Assembly (NCBI GenBank): GCA_902801885.1
Contig: CADCJX010000006.1
Span: forward strand, 1 to 64,000
DNA: 64,000 nucleotides
Direction of reading: 5' to 3'
Source: an uncultured Bacteroidia bacterium
GTDB lineage: Bacteria > Bacteroidota > Bacteroidia > Bacteroidales > UBA932
Numbering within the stretch: the stretch's first letter is position 1; every line of letters starts with the position of its first letter. The notes under the pieces were generated by a model, which was given only the letters and a program-made list of their open reading frames with translations, did no database searches and was not told the DNA's origin. The position numbers and the translations under genes were made by a program. Positions 8,969 to 17,340 of the stretch are shown here, piece by piece.

Positions 8969-10447
8969 CTAGTAGGAGATGGCAAATACCACCCTCTGCT
9001 TCGAAGGTTTGCCGGAGAAGATGTCCTTACCCTCTTCTTCGCAAACGAAACTGTCCACGGGGATGCACCTGATAGTAGCCTTGGTAGCATCCTTGATGGC
9101 CTGTTCGGTCTCGGCAGTACCATCCCAATGGCAGAGAAGGAACTTGCCGGTGCCGATCTTTTCCTTGAACTCATCCCAGCTGTCGCACTTCTCCACATTG
9201 GCCTGGCGGAAGTCGAAGGCCTTCTTGTAGATGTTGGCCTGGATGTCGTCCAAAAGGGAAGCGATACTCTTGTCAAGGCCCTCGAGGGCGACAGTCTGCT
9301 TCTCAAGGGTGTCCCTGCGGTGTACCTCGACGGTTCCGTTGTCAAGGTCGCGCGGGCCCATGGCCAAGCGCACGGGAACTCCCTTGAGCTCCCACTCTGC
9401 AAATTTAAAGCCCGGACGGAGGTTGTCCCGGTCGTCGATCTTGACGGTATGGCCTTCCGCTTCGAGAGCTTTCTTCAGTTCGTTCATCTTCTCCAGGATC
9501 CTGGACTGTTCTTCTTCAGTCTTGAATATCGGAACCATCACGACCTGGATCGGTGCAAGCTTCGGAGGCAGCACGAGACCGTTGTCGTCGCCGTGGGCCA
9601 TGACGAGGGCACCCATCAGACGGGTGGAAACACCCCATGAAGTTGCCCATACGTACTGCATCTGGCCTTCCTTGTCGGTGTACTGCACGTCGAAGGACTT
9701 TGCGAAATTCTGGCCGAGGAAGTGGGATGTACCAGCCTGAAGGGCTTTGCCGTCCTGCATCATACCTTCGATCGTGAGGGTGTCAAGGGCTCCGGCGAAA
9801 CGCTCGTTGGGGCTCTTGTGCCCAACGATAACTGGCAGGGCCATATATTCACGGGCGAACTTGGCATAGACCTGGACCATCCTCTCGGCCTCTTCCATTG
9901 CCTCCTGGGCTGTGGCGTGGGCGGTGTGGCCTTCCTGCCAGAGGAACTCGGCCGTGCGGAGGAAAAGCCTCGTGCGCATTTCCCAACGGACAACGTTAGC
10001 CCACTGGTTGCACATGATGGGAAGGTCTCTCCAGGACTTGATCCAATTCTTGTACGTACTCCAGATGATGGTCTCGGAAGTGGGCCTGACAATCAGTTCT
10101 TCCTCGAGCTTGGCCTCGGGATCCACGACGACGCCCTTGCCGTCAGGATCATTCATCAGACGGTGATGGGTCACGACTGCGCACTCCTTGGCAAATCCTG
10201 CCACATGCTCGGCCTCACGGCTGAAGAATGACTTCGGGATGAAGAGAGGAAAATAGGCGTTCACCGCACCGGTCTCCTTGAACATGTCATCCAGTGCACG
10301 CTGCATTTTCTCCCAGATCGCGTAGCCGTAGGGCTTGATGACCATGCATCCCCTGACCGGCGACTGCTCCGCCAGATCCGCCTTAACTACCAAGTCATTA
10401 TACCACTGAGAATAGTTCTCAGACCTCTTCGTTACTTCCTTTGCCAT
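8969..10447 (-). CDS. proS: prolyl-tRNA synthetase, archaeal/eukaryotic-like type
   Basis: The 492-residue enzyme charges tRNA-Pro. It starts '[23 protein letters not shown]', carries '[17 protein letters not shown]' and class II motif 2 with 'RPTSETIIW', and ends in a Zn-domain-like tail with C-terminal tyrosine (FAISY). It lacks the editing insertion of the long bacterial (E. coli) form. This short ProRS type is the normal one in Bacteroidetes. The ATG at 10447 is the only sensible start. It is the first gene of a likely proS-DUF3078-tilS transcript. The 160 bases between it and the divergent Trp/Tyr-rich gene are AT-rich, but I could not pick a convincing promoter. Confidence 0.95.
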   Translation of the reverse strand: MAKEVTKRSENYSQWYNDLVVKADLAEQSPVRGCMVIKPYGYAIWEKMQRALDDMFKETGAVNAYFPLFIPKSFFSREAEHVAGFAKECAVVTHHRLMNDPDGKGVVVDPEAKLEEELIVRPTSETIIWSTYKNWIKSWRDLPIMCNQWANVVRWEMRTRLFLRTAEFLWQEGHTAHATAQEAMEEAERMVQVYAKFAREYMALPVIVGHKSPNERFAGALDTLTIEGMMQDGKALQAGTSHFLGQNFAKSFDVQYTDKEGQMQYVWATSWGVSTRLMGALVMAHGDDNGLVLPPKLAPIQVVMVPIFKTEEEQSRILEKMNELKKALEAEGHTVKIDDRDNLRPGFKFAEWELKGVPVRLAMGPRDLDNGTVEVHRRDTLEKQTVALEGLDKSIASLLDDIQANIYKKAFDFRQANVEKCDSWDEFKEKIGTGKFLLCHWDGTAETEQAIKDATKATIRCIPVDSFVCEEEGKDIFSGKPSKQRVVFAISY

Positions 10448-10607
10448 GTCAGAATATTAGTTTGCTGTTCTTGTCAATTATTGTTAATATTGTGCAATTT
10501 TACATTCGGCACGGATATTGTTTATTGAATAACATTAATAAAACGTACCGCATTAAAAAGTGGTAGCGAAGTTACGAATTTATTGTCAAATTATAGGAGA
10601 TTCAAAA

Positions 10608-11870
10608 ATGAAAACACGCACAATCCTTTTCTTCTCGGCGCTTCTGGCACTGACATCGTGCGGTTCAGCAGCGCAGTACGCTAAAGATACTTCCGGACAG
10701 AAGTATCAGGACGGAATCTACTATACTCCTGACACCATGACAGGAGAAGTCGCAATCTCTGCTGAAGATCAGCAGGAAACCGATCTTCTTGTGGCCAAGA
10801 CGAAGAGCTCACCGATCTTCATGAAGAGCGGCGAGAAAGTCGACACCCTGTTCATCCCGAATGACAAGGTGGCCAAGATAGATTTCAACAAGAACGAGAA
10901 CACTACATCCGTCTATCTCTACGATAACGGATGGGACACATGGGCAGCTTACCAGCCTTGGTACGCTTCCTCATGGTACTCATGGCACCGTCCTTTCTAT
11001 TCCTCCATCTACTGGGGCATGAATCCCTGGTACTATGGCGGATGGTACGATCCCTGGTTCTATCGTCCTTACTATCATCACTATGCATGGTACGGCGGAT
11101 GGTACGACCCTTGGTTCTACGATCCTTGGTACTTTGATCCCTGGTACTATGGCGGATGGTACGGTGGTTGGGGATGGTATGATCCCTGGTACTACAGCGG
11201 ATGGTACGGCGGTTACGGCTGGCACTATCACGGCTGGGGCCATGTCAACCACTGGGGCAACATCGGATTCGGCGGAGGCGACAGGGTCTACAGGCCCAGG
11301 GTAGCCACCACTGGTTCCACCACCAGAAGCGGCATAGGCTCAGTTTCCAGAAGTGCTGGAACCAGGAGTTCTTCCATGACCAGATCAAGGGCAGGAGCGA
11401 CCACCAGGTCATCCACAGCTACAAGGTCTTCCGGTACAGCTGCAGGCACGAGGTCTTCGATCTCTTCCGTCAGCAGGGCCCCCAGGACCAGCGGAGCAGC
11501 CGTAAGGTCTTCCTCAGGAGTCGCTTCCGGCAACACCAGGTCTTCCTCCTCCGGCTACAGCCGTTCATCTTCATCCCGTTCCTCGACCTACAGCAGGCCG
11601 TCGACTACAACTTACAGCAGGCCGTCGACATCCTCTTCCAGCACCAGGTCCTCCAGCTCCAGCAGTGGCAGCTACAGGTCCTCCAGCAACCGCTCTTACA
11701 GCACTTCCGGCAGCTACTCTTCCGGCAGCTCCTCCAGGAGTTCAGGCGGCTACAGTGGCGGCGGCGGATATAGCGGCGGCGGTGGCTACAGCGGCGGCGG
11801 TTCCAGCAGCGGTGGCGGTTCCAGCAGCGGTGGCGGCGGAAGAAGCAGCGGCGGAGGCGGCAGAAGGTAA
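10608..11870 (+). CDS. Trp/Tyr-rich, Ser/Arg- and Gly-rich low-complexity lipoprotein, unknown function
   Basis: I do not recognise this 420-residue protein. The ATG at 10608 is preceded by AGGAGA and starts a lipoprotein signal ending in LTSC (Cys18); the upstream ATG at 10560 would bury that signal. Three regions follow: a folded-looking part (about 19-105) with 'KSGEKVDTLFIPNDKVAKIDF'-like strands; an extremely aromatic part (about 106-235) built from variants of GGWYDPWY; and a long disordered tail (about 240-420), first Ser/Arg/Thr-rich and then Gly/Ser-rich with repeats such as YSGGGG. The composition suggests an envelope-anchored structural or adhesive protein; this is inference only. 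The FadL-like gene follows after 59 bases and is probably co-transcribed. Confidence 0.75.
   Translation: MKTRTILFFSALLALTSCGSAAQYAKDTSGQKYQDGIYYTPDTMTGEVAISAEDQQETDLLVAKTKSSPIFMKSGEKVDTLFIPNDKVAKIDFNKNENTTSVYLYDNGWDTWAAYQPWYASSWYSWHRPFYSSIYWGMNPWYYGGWYDPWFYRPYYHHYAWYGGWYDPWFYDPWYFDPWYYGGWYGGWGWYDPWYYSGWYGGYGWHYHGWGHVNHWGNIGFGGGDRVYRPRVATTGSTTRSGIGSVSRSAGTRSSSMTRSRAGATTRSSTATRSSGTAAGTRSSISSVSRAPRTSGAAVRSSSGVASGNTRSSSSGYSRSSSSRSSTYSRPSTTTYSRPSTSSSSTRSSSSSSGSYRSSSNRSYSTSGSYSSGSSSRSSGGYSGGGGYSGGGGYSGGGSSSGGGSSSGGGGRSSGGGGRR
11010..11230 (+). repeat. Trp/Tyr codon repeat block
   Basis: Inside the lipoprotein gene, units close to GGCGGATGGTACGATCCCTG recur, each coding GGWYDPW or a variant such as FYDPWYF. 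They are imperfect and in frame, which points to expansion of a coding repeat rather than a non-coding array. Confidence 0.7.
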
Positions 11871-11929
11871 TCTCCTTCCCTTTCACTCAAAACCGTAATC
11901 CTGATTTAAACTATTAATACCTTATCCAA

Positions 11930-13618
11930 ATGAAAAAGACCTTTATCGCAATAACCCTGATGCTGTCTGCGATTGCCGCAGGAGCTCAGACGATGTACGA
12001 CGGACTGACTTTCAGCCAGAACAACTACTTTGGCACCGCAAGGTCCATAGGTATGGGCAACGCCATGACAGCTGTCGGCGGAGATCTCGGCTCCATAGGT
12101 CTCAATCCCGCCGGATCGGCAGTGTACAACTTCTCGCAGTTCACCTTCACGCCCAACGTGTCGATAAGCTCGATGAAGTCGTCCTGGAGCGCCTATCCTG
12201 TCAATGGGACAGACACCTATTCCAATGAGATCGGGAAGAACCTTTCCAAGTTCACCGTACCGAATATCGGAGTGACCATCAACATGCCTACCGGCAACAG
12301 AAGCGGTCTTGTTGCAATGACCTACGGATTCGTAGTCAACGCTACAAACAACTTCGCCGGACAGATGATGGGTGGCGGGCAGAATGACAGGACAAGCTAC
12401 CAGAGCTCGATGGCAGTTGACGCCGACGGCTATGACATTGACTTCCTCAACGGCTACCGCGATGCCAAGGGAAGTGAAATCGATGACTGGAGCCACGCCT
12501 ATCACAATGCCGACGACAGGGGTCTTTACGCTCCCTGGAACGTGATCGCCAATGCCCAGGCCGGTGCCATCTCCAACTACGGAGACATCAACGATCCTGA
12601 CTATTATTACCGCTACATTGCCGCAACTGAAGGTTTCTCCAACACCGGCGAGCGCGACGAGTACGGCAATTACATCTATGACATCTTCATGGGTGGTCCG
12701 CTCAACCAGTCTTATGGCCGCAAGGTCACCGGTGGCAAGTACGACGCCCTGGTCAATGTCGGATTCAATTTCAACAACAGGTTCTTCCTCGGACTGAACC
12801 TCGGAATCACGACTCTCGACTACAACTACGACGAGTATTTCAAGGAGGCAGCCGTCGATCCTTCTGACTTCCAGATCGATTACGACGATGCAACCACCTA
12901 CTTCACTGACTACCGTTCACGCTATTCCTATTCTGCTGACGGAGCCGGCGTCTATGGCAAGATCGGATTCATAGCCCTTCCTGCCGAAGGACTCCGCCTG
13001 GGTGCTGCCATCCAGACTCCGACTACCCTGTTCGTGGATGAAATCTGGCGTCAGTCAGTCGATGTCCATTACCAGAACTCAGCTTACGACGGAGAGGCTA
13101 CCTCTCCCGAAGGCAACTTCTCCTACAGGCTCCGTACTCCTTACAGGATCAACGCCGGACTGGCCTACACCTTCATGGGCATGGCCTTGCTGAGCGCAGA
13201 CTACGAGATGACGGACTACAGTTCGATGAAGTTCATGGAAAGGGACAACAACTGGAGCAATTCCTTCGACGACCTCAACAGGGACATCAAGAATTGCATG
13301 GGAATATCCCACATGGTAAGGCTGGGCGCCGAGTTCAAGCCGGTTCCCGAGATGGCCATCAGGGCTGGTTACAATTTCACGACCATTCCTGAATATAGCG
13401 GAATGACCACCCTCCACGACAATATCAATGCCTTCTCCGTAGGACTCGGATATTCTTCGAAGGGATCCTTCTTCGCCGACCTCGCTGCAAGGCTTACCAC
13501 TTTCGCGGATGAGTACATCTCCCCTTACGCCGATTACCTGAGCGACTACGCATCGCCCATGATCCTCAACAAGAGGGAGCGCTACGATATCACTGCCACC
13601 ATCGGATGGAGGTTCTAG
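11930..13618 (+). CDS. FadL/OmpP1-family outer-membrane transport protein
   Basis: A 562-residue outer-membrane protein with a Sec signal peptide (about 1-20, ending AAGAQ). The N-terminal plug-like segment with 'GTARSIGMGNAMTAVGGDLGSIGLNPAG' chemistry is the hallmark of the FadL/TodX/OmpP1 family in Bacteroidetes. It is followed by many amphipathic strands and a C-terminal 'DITATIGWRF' ending in Phe, as expected for a beta-barrel. Family members take up hydrophobic compounds; the substrate here is unknown. It follows the Trp/Tyr-rich lipoprotein gene by 59 bases and ends at a strong bidirectional terminator. Confidence 0.85.
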   Translation: MKKTFIAITLMLSAIAAGAQTMYDGLTFSQNNYFGTARSIGMGNAMTAVGGDLGSIGLNPAGSAVYNFSQFTFTPNVSISSMKSSWSAYPVNGTDTYSNEIGKNLSKFTVPNIGVTINMPTGNRSGLVAMTYGFVVNATNNFAGQMMGGGQNDRTSYQSSMAVDADGYDIDFLNGYRDAKGSEIDDWSHAYHNADDRGLYAPWNVIANAQAGAISNYGDINDPDYYYRYIAATEGFSNTGERDEYGNYIYDIFMGGPLNQSYGRKVTGGKYDALVNVGFNFNNRFFLGLNLGITTLDYNYDEYFKEAAVDPSDFQIDYDDATTYFTDYRSRYSYSADGAGVYGKIGFIALPAEGLRLGAAIQTPTTLFVDEIWRQSVDVHYQNSAYDGEATSPEGNFSYRLRTPYRINAGLAYTFMGMALLSADYEMTDYSSMKFMERDNNWSNSFDDLNRDIKNCMGISHMVRLGAEFKPVPEMAIRAGYNFTTIPEYSGMTTLHDNINAFSVGLGYSSKGSFFADLAARLTTFADEYISPYADYLSDYASPMILNKRERYDITATIGWRF

Positions 13619-13632
13619 AAGAATGTTTGAAT

Positions 13633-13665
13633 AAAAAGAGGGTGCCGACGCACCCTCTTTTTTTT
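13633..13665. terminator. bidirectional intrinsic terminator
   Basis: AAAAAGAGGGTGC, loop CGAC, then the complementary GCACCCTC and an eight-base T-run. The A-run on the other arm gives a T-run on the minus strand too. It closes the FadL-like gene (plus) and the GH78 gene at 13664 (minus), whose stop codon overlaps its edge. Confidence 0.9.
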
Positions 13666-16600
13666 ATTTAATCTTGACAGCGTCGCCCACGACGAATTCC
13701 CAAGTTCCGGATTCAACCTCGTACCGGGCAGTTCGCAAACCGTTATGGGTTGTCACTTCCGAAAATGCAGCACCTTCCACGGACTCGAAAGCCGTTATTC
13801 CATCCGGAACAGGAAGGAATACGGTAGCAGAGGTATTGGCAGGAATGGTGGCCTTGAAAGAGGTCATCCTACCCTTATCAGCCTTCCAGGCGCTTTTGAT
13901 AGTGCCATAGTTGGATTCGTATGATCCTTCAAGAGACGTGTAGATTCCGGCGGCACTGGGCTGGAGGACAAAATGCTGGTAACCGGCACAGCCTCTGGCA
14001 TGGTCGGTAGTGATACCGAGCTGGAACTCGTACATCCACTGCCCGACTGCGCCAAGGGCGAAATGGTTGAAAGAATTCATGCTGTTGGACGAAGGGTCGG
14101 AGAAAGCATTGTCATAGGAGTTCCAACGCTCCCAGACAGTAGTCGCCCCTTCAGTAACAGGATACAACCATGACGCGAATTCAGTACAGCTTATCATCCT
14201 GAAAGCCTCTTCAGCATATCCAGCCCTCGAGAGTGCAGGAAGGATGTTCGGAGTCCCTGAGAATCCTGTGGTTATGGTCCATGGCTTGAAATTCTCTTTT
14301 GCGGGAGACGGGCCGCTTGCATTCGGGTCAGCGACCAGGGCAGCGAGGTGAGCTTCAGCCTTTGCCTTATTCTCGTCGCTGAAACAATTGAAGTTGAGAG
14401 GCGTGGCATAAGATGCCTGGGTGTGGATGATCCCGCCGTCCAGTCTTCTGGTCTTACCGGTGGCCGGATCTACATAGGCTCTGTTCCAGTCAGCCTTTGC
14501 CTTCTCATGGCGGTCCCTTAGGATGGAGGCATAGTCATCACGGCCGATGGCATCAGCCATTATTGCAGTGACCTCCATCATGTGGATATAGATCGCATTG
14601 TTGACGATGTCCGAAGGAGTACGTCTGTCAAGAGCCAGCCAGTCAGCCAGGCCGGCAGCCTTGGAAGACAGGTACGGGTACTCGTCACTGGTCTTGTAGA
14701 AAGCCATCCCGTTGAGCCAGTCCATCATTGTCTCAATGTTCTCTTCTATGATCTGCTTGTCCCCATATTGGATGTACATCTGCCAGGGTACCTGACAGAC
14801 AGCTGCAGACCAGGTAGTACCGGTTGCGAATGACGGATCGTCGGTCCGGTTGTAGGTTGGGACGGTAGAACCGATACCTCCGGGGACCTCCCTGTCATTG
14901 CCCACACCCTGGTCGGCTCGCAGGGCTACCATCCATTGACGATAGAAATTCTGGGTGTCGGCATTGTAGATGCCGGTACGGGTGTAAGCCTGTGCATCAC
15001 CGGTCCATCCCATACGCTCATTCCTCTGCGGGCAGTCAGTAGGGATGGTAAAGAAGTTCCCCAACTGGCTTCGCTGGATGTTCTTGAACAGCTGGTTAAC
15101 AAGAGTTCCAGTCCTGCCATCCGATGTCGATGCGACATACCGGCCAGTAGGAATCTCGGATGAAGAAAGCACAAGTCCCTTTACATTTTCGAGAGGCAAT
15201 GGTCCAGTGTGGGACGGAAGAGTGATCTGGACATACTGGTAGCCCCGATAGGTGGCTTCTGGACAGATAGTGACCTCTTCAGGACCGTCCGCTATGTAGA
15301 CATCAAGGTTCATTGCTGCCCTGTTTGTTTCGAAAAGGATCTGTCCGGCAACGTCCCTTCCCTTCCTGCCAAAGCGGTTGACATATTCCTTATCATCCCC
15401 TTTAAGGCCAGGATAGACCTGTTCACCATAGGCAAGGATGACCTTGTCTCCCTTCCTGAGCCATCCAGCCGGGATAGTGACTGACGGGACACCCACCATG
15501 TTTACTCCCATATTGTAGATATAGGTATGGCCATCTTTGCTGTGCGTAGGCATAACCTTGACGGCAGAAAGGGCCTCGCGAAGGCGGACCACCTCATCGT
15601 ACCGGGCCACTATGTCGAAATCTATCCACTCGCGTTTCTCGATCTTCTCGGCAGGCTGCCATGAAGAATCGTCGAACCCCACTTCCTTCCATCCTTTGAC
15701 GGCCTCCTCCTTGGATGCGTCATACCGTACTCCTTGGAAAAAGCTTCCGCTGCGGACAGGGCCGTCCTTGAATGCTTTCCAATTCTCAGGACTTGAGATA
15801 AGGACTTCCTTGCTGCCATCCTCGAAAGTGACGACAAGCCTGGATAAAAGAGCCTCATAATCCCCGAAAAAGTTGTAGTTGGAGACGGTGAAAGTCATGT
15901 AACCTGTGTACCAGCCGGGCGCAAGTTCTGCCCCAAAGGCATTGCGGCCAGGCTTCAACTGGTCTGTCACGTCATACGCAAGATAGCAGATGGTCTCGCG
16001 GTACTGGCTGTCGCCAGGAGCAAACCAGTCTTCCCCGACCTTGCTGCCGTTGAGGAAGAGGTTGTAAACTCCCATGGCCGAGGCATAGAGTTTTGCCGAC
16101 TTAATCTTCCTGTCACCTAAGTCAAATTCAGTCCTGAGCATGGTTTCAGCGCCATAGCTTGGGTCGGCATAGGCAAGTGTCTCCTTGGGACCATGGTTGG
16201 CTACGATTATTCTTCCTCCGTCCACAGTGACTCCGGGTTTCCCTGAGAAGATCGCATATCCAGGTCCTCGTTCCGAAGAAAAGACAACCTTATCCACACT
16301 CTGTCCTCCGTTGAGGATGCGATAGCCGGTGTAGACGACCCGGGTACCGGTTCCCGCCGCAAAACCGACGGAATTCAGGTTCGGGAAGGAAGGATAATTG
16401 CCACCGCTGCCGAGCTTGTTCAAAGTGAAATTGGAAGCCATTCTCCTGCTGCCGCCCATCATGCCGACCGAAAAATCCCCTCCTCCAGGGACACGTCTTC
16501 CTCGGGACGGAGCATTGATGACATCCTTTCCGTCCAGGATGAAACTTATGTTCCCTGCTTCCACTTTAATATTCAGGCTATGTTCAGAGTCTTTTGGACG

Positions 16601-17329
16601 CGCCGAGAAGACATCGGCCAGATTTGATTCCGGGAAAGATGCTGAGTTCACTGTAATGAACGGGACGGTTCCTTTGTCTTCTTTATAATAACCGACCCTC
16701 CAGATGCGGATCTCCTGCCTGCCATAGTCAAAGTCTACCTTTATGTAGTTTTCAGCAGACTCTGTTCCGAAATCATTGAGGAAACTGTTCTTCAGGCGCA
16801 GGTCATCAGCACCCAAGATAAGGGAAGCCACATCCCCTTCCAGGAACCTGAAACTGGTTTCTATCTCGAAGAGGACTTGTGAGGCGGCATCAAGTTTCAG
16901 TTGTTTCAAGCCTATCCACTCAGCACCATTCCACGCTGAGATACGGGGATTCATGAGACCTGTTTCAAAGCGTGTCGAAGCCTTAAGCTGAGCGCCATCC
17001 CTGTCCCAGACCGAAAGGTTGACAGTATAGCCTTTTTCAGCCTGAAGGGCAACTCCCTGATAAACGATGTCAACCGACTTGTCGCTCTCGACCCTGCCGG
17101 TGTTCCAGATCTCACTTCCATCTACCTCGCGGATCACGGATATCTGATAAGCGGTCTGTTTCTGTCCCCGTACATCGGAGTCCATCTTCCAGCTGAAAAC
17201 AGGATGACGGTCCTCGACCGAAATTGGGCTGTACGCATGCTGGACGCGGAGATCCTTGATGGTTGTGAATGCAGAAGCCATCCCGCAGGCCAGGACAAGA
17301 GCCAGGCCTGAAACAAGTGTCCGTTTCAT
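13664..17329 (-). CDS. alpha-L-rhamnosidase, GH78, exported
   Basis: The 1221-residue enzyme releases terminal alpha-L-rhamnose from glycans or pectin side chains. It has a Sec signal peptide (about 1-20, ending ASAF), an N-terminal fibronectin-like domain, a long insert that looks like an extra carbohydrate-binding or concanavalin-like domain (about 140-330), beta-sandwich domains, the (alpha/alpha)6 catalytic domain and a C-terminal beta domain. Catalytic landmarks are TDCPQRNERMGWTGDAQ, with the general acid E771, and TTVWERWNSY near the end. The usual Asp in 'RDER' is Asn here. It starts 11 bases after the GH3 gene and ends at a terminator; it is the last gene of the string that begins with rimP. 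Confidence 0.93.
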   Translation of the reverse strand: MKRTLVSGLALVLACGMASAFTTIKDLRVQHAYSPISVEDRHPVFSWKMDSDVRGQKQTAYQISVIREVDGSEIWNTGRVESDKSVDIVYQGVALQAEKGYTVNLSVWDRDGAQLKASTRFETGLMNPRISAWNGAEWIGLKQLKLDAASQVLFEIETSFRFLEGDVASLILGADDLRLKNSFLNDFGTESAENYIKVDFDYGRQEIRIWRVGYYKEDKGTVPFITVNSASFPESNLADVFSARPKDSEHSLNIKVEAGNISFILDGKDVINAPSRGRRVPGGGDFSVGMMGGSRRMASNFTLNKLGSGGNYPSFPNLNSVGFAAGTGTRVVYTGYRILNGGQSVDKVVFSSERGPGYAIFSGKPGVTVDGGRIIVANHGPKETLAYADPSYGAETMLRTEFDLGDRKIKSAKLYASAMGVYNLFLNGSKVGEDWFAPGDSQYRETICYLAYDVTDQLKPGRNAFGAELAPGWYTGYMTFTVSNYNFFGDYEALLSRLVVTFEDGSKEVLISSPENWKAFKDGPVRSGSFFQGVRYDASKEEAVKGWKEVGFDDSSWQPAEKIEKREWIDFDIVARYDEVVRLREALSAVKVMPTHSKDGHTYIYNMGVNMVGVPSVTIPAGWLRKGDKVILAYGEQVYPGLKGDDKEYVNRFGRKGRDVAGQILFETNRAAMNLDVYIADGPEEVTICPEATYRGYQYVQITLPSHTGPLPLENVKGLVLSSSEIPTGRYVASTSDGRTGTLVNQLFKNIQRSQLGNFFTIPTDCPQRNERMGWTGDAQAYTRTGIYNADTQNFYRQWMVALRADQGVGNDREVPGGIGSTVPTYNRTDDPSFATGTTWSAAVCQVPWQMYIQYGDKQIIEENIETMMDWLNGMAFYKTSDEYPYLSSKAAGLADWLALDRRTPSDIVNNAIYIHMMEVTAIMADAIGRDDYASILRDRHEKAKADWNRAYVDPATGKTRRLDGGIIHTQASYATPLNFNCFSDENKAKAEAHLAALVADPNASGPSPAKENFKPWTITTGFSGTPNILPALSRAGYAEEAFRMISCTEFASWLYPVTEGATTVWERWNSYDNAFSDPSSNSMNSFNHFALGAVGQWMYEFQLGITTDHARGCAGYQHFVLQPSAAGIYTSLEGSYESNYGTIKSAWKADKGRMTSFKATIPANTSATVFLPVPDGITAFESVEGAAFSEVTTHNGLRTARYEVESGTWEFVVGDAVKIK

Positions 17330-17340
17330 TGTGTGAGGTA

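Noticed and set aside
10448-10607. Divergent promoters in the proS/Trp-Tyr lipoprotein gap
   Set aside because: The 160-base gap is AT-rich, but no convincing -33/-7 pair was found on either strand, so none is listed.
11751-11868. The Gly-rich tail repeat as a CRISPR-like or non-coding array
   Set aside because: It is in frame, codes YSGGGG-type units and has no spacers of fixed length.
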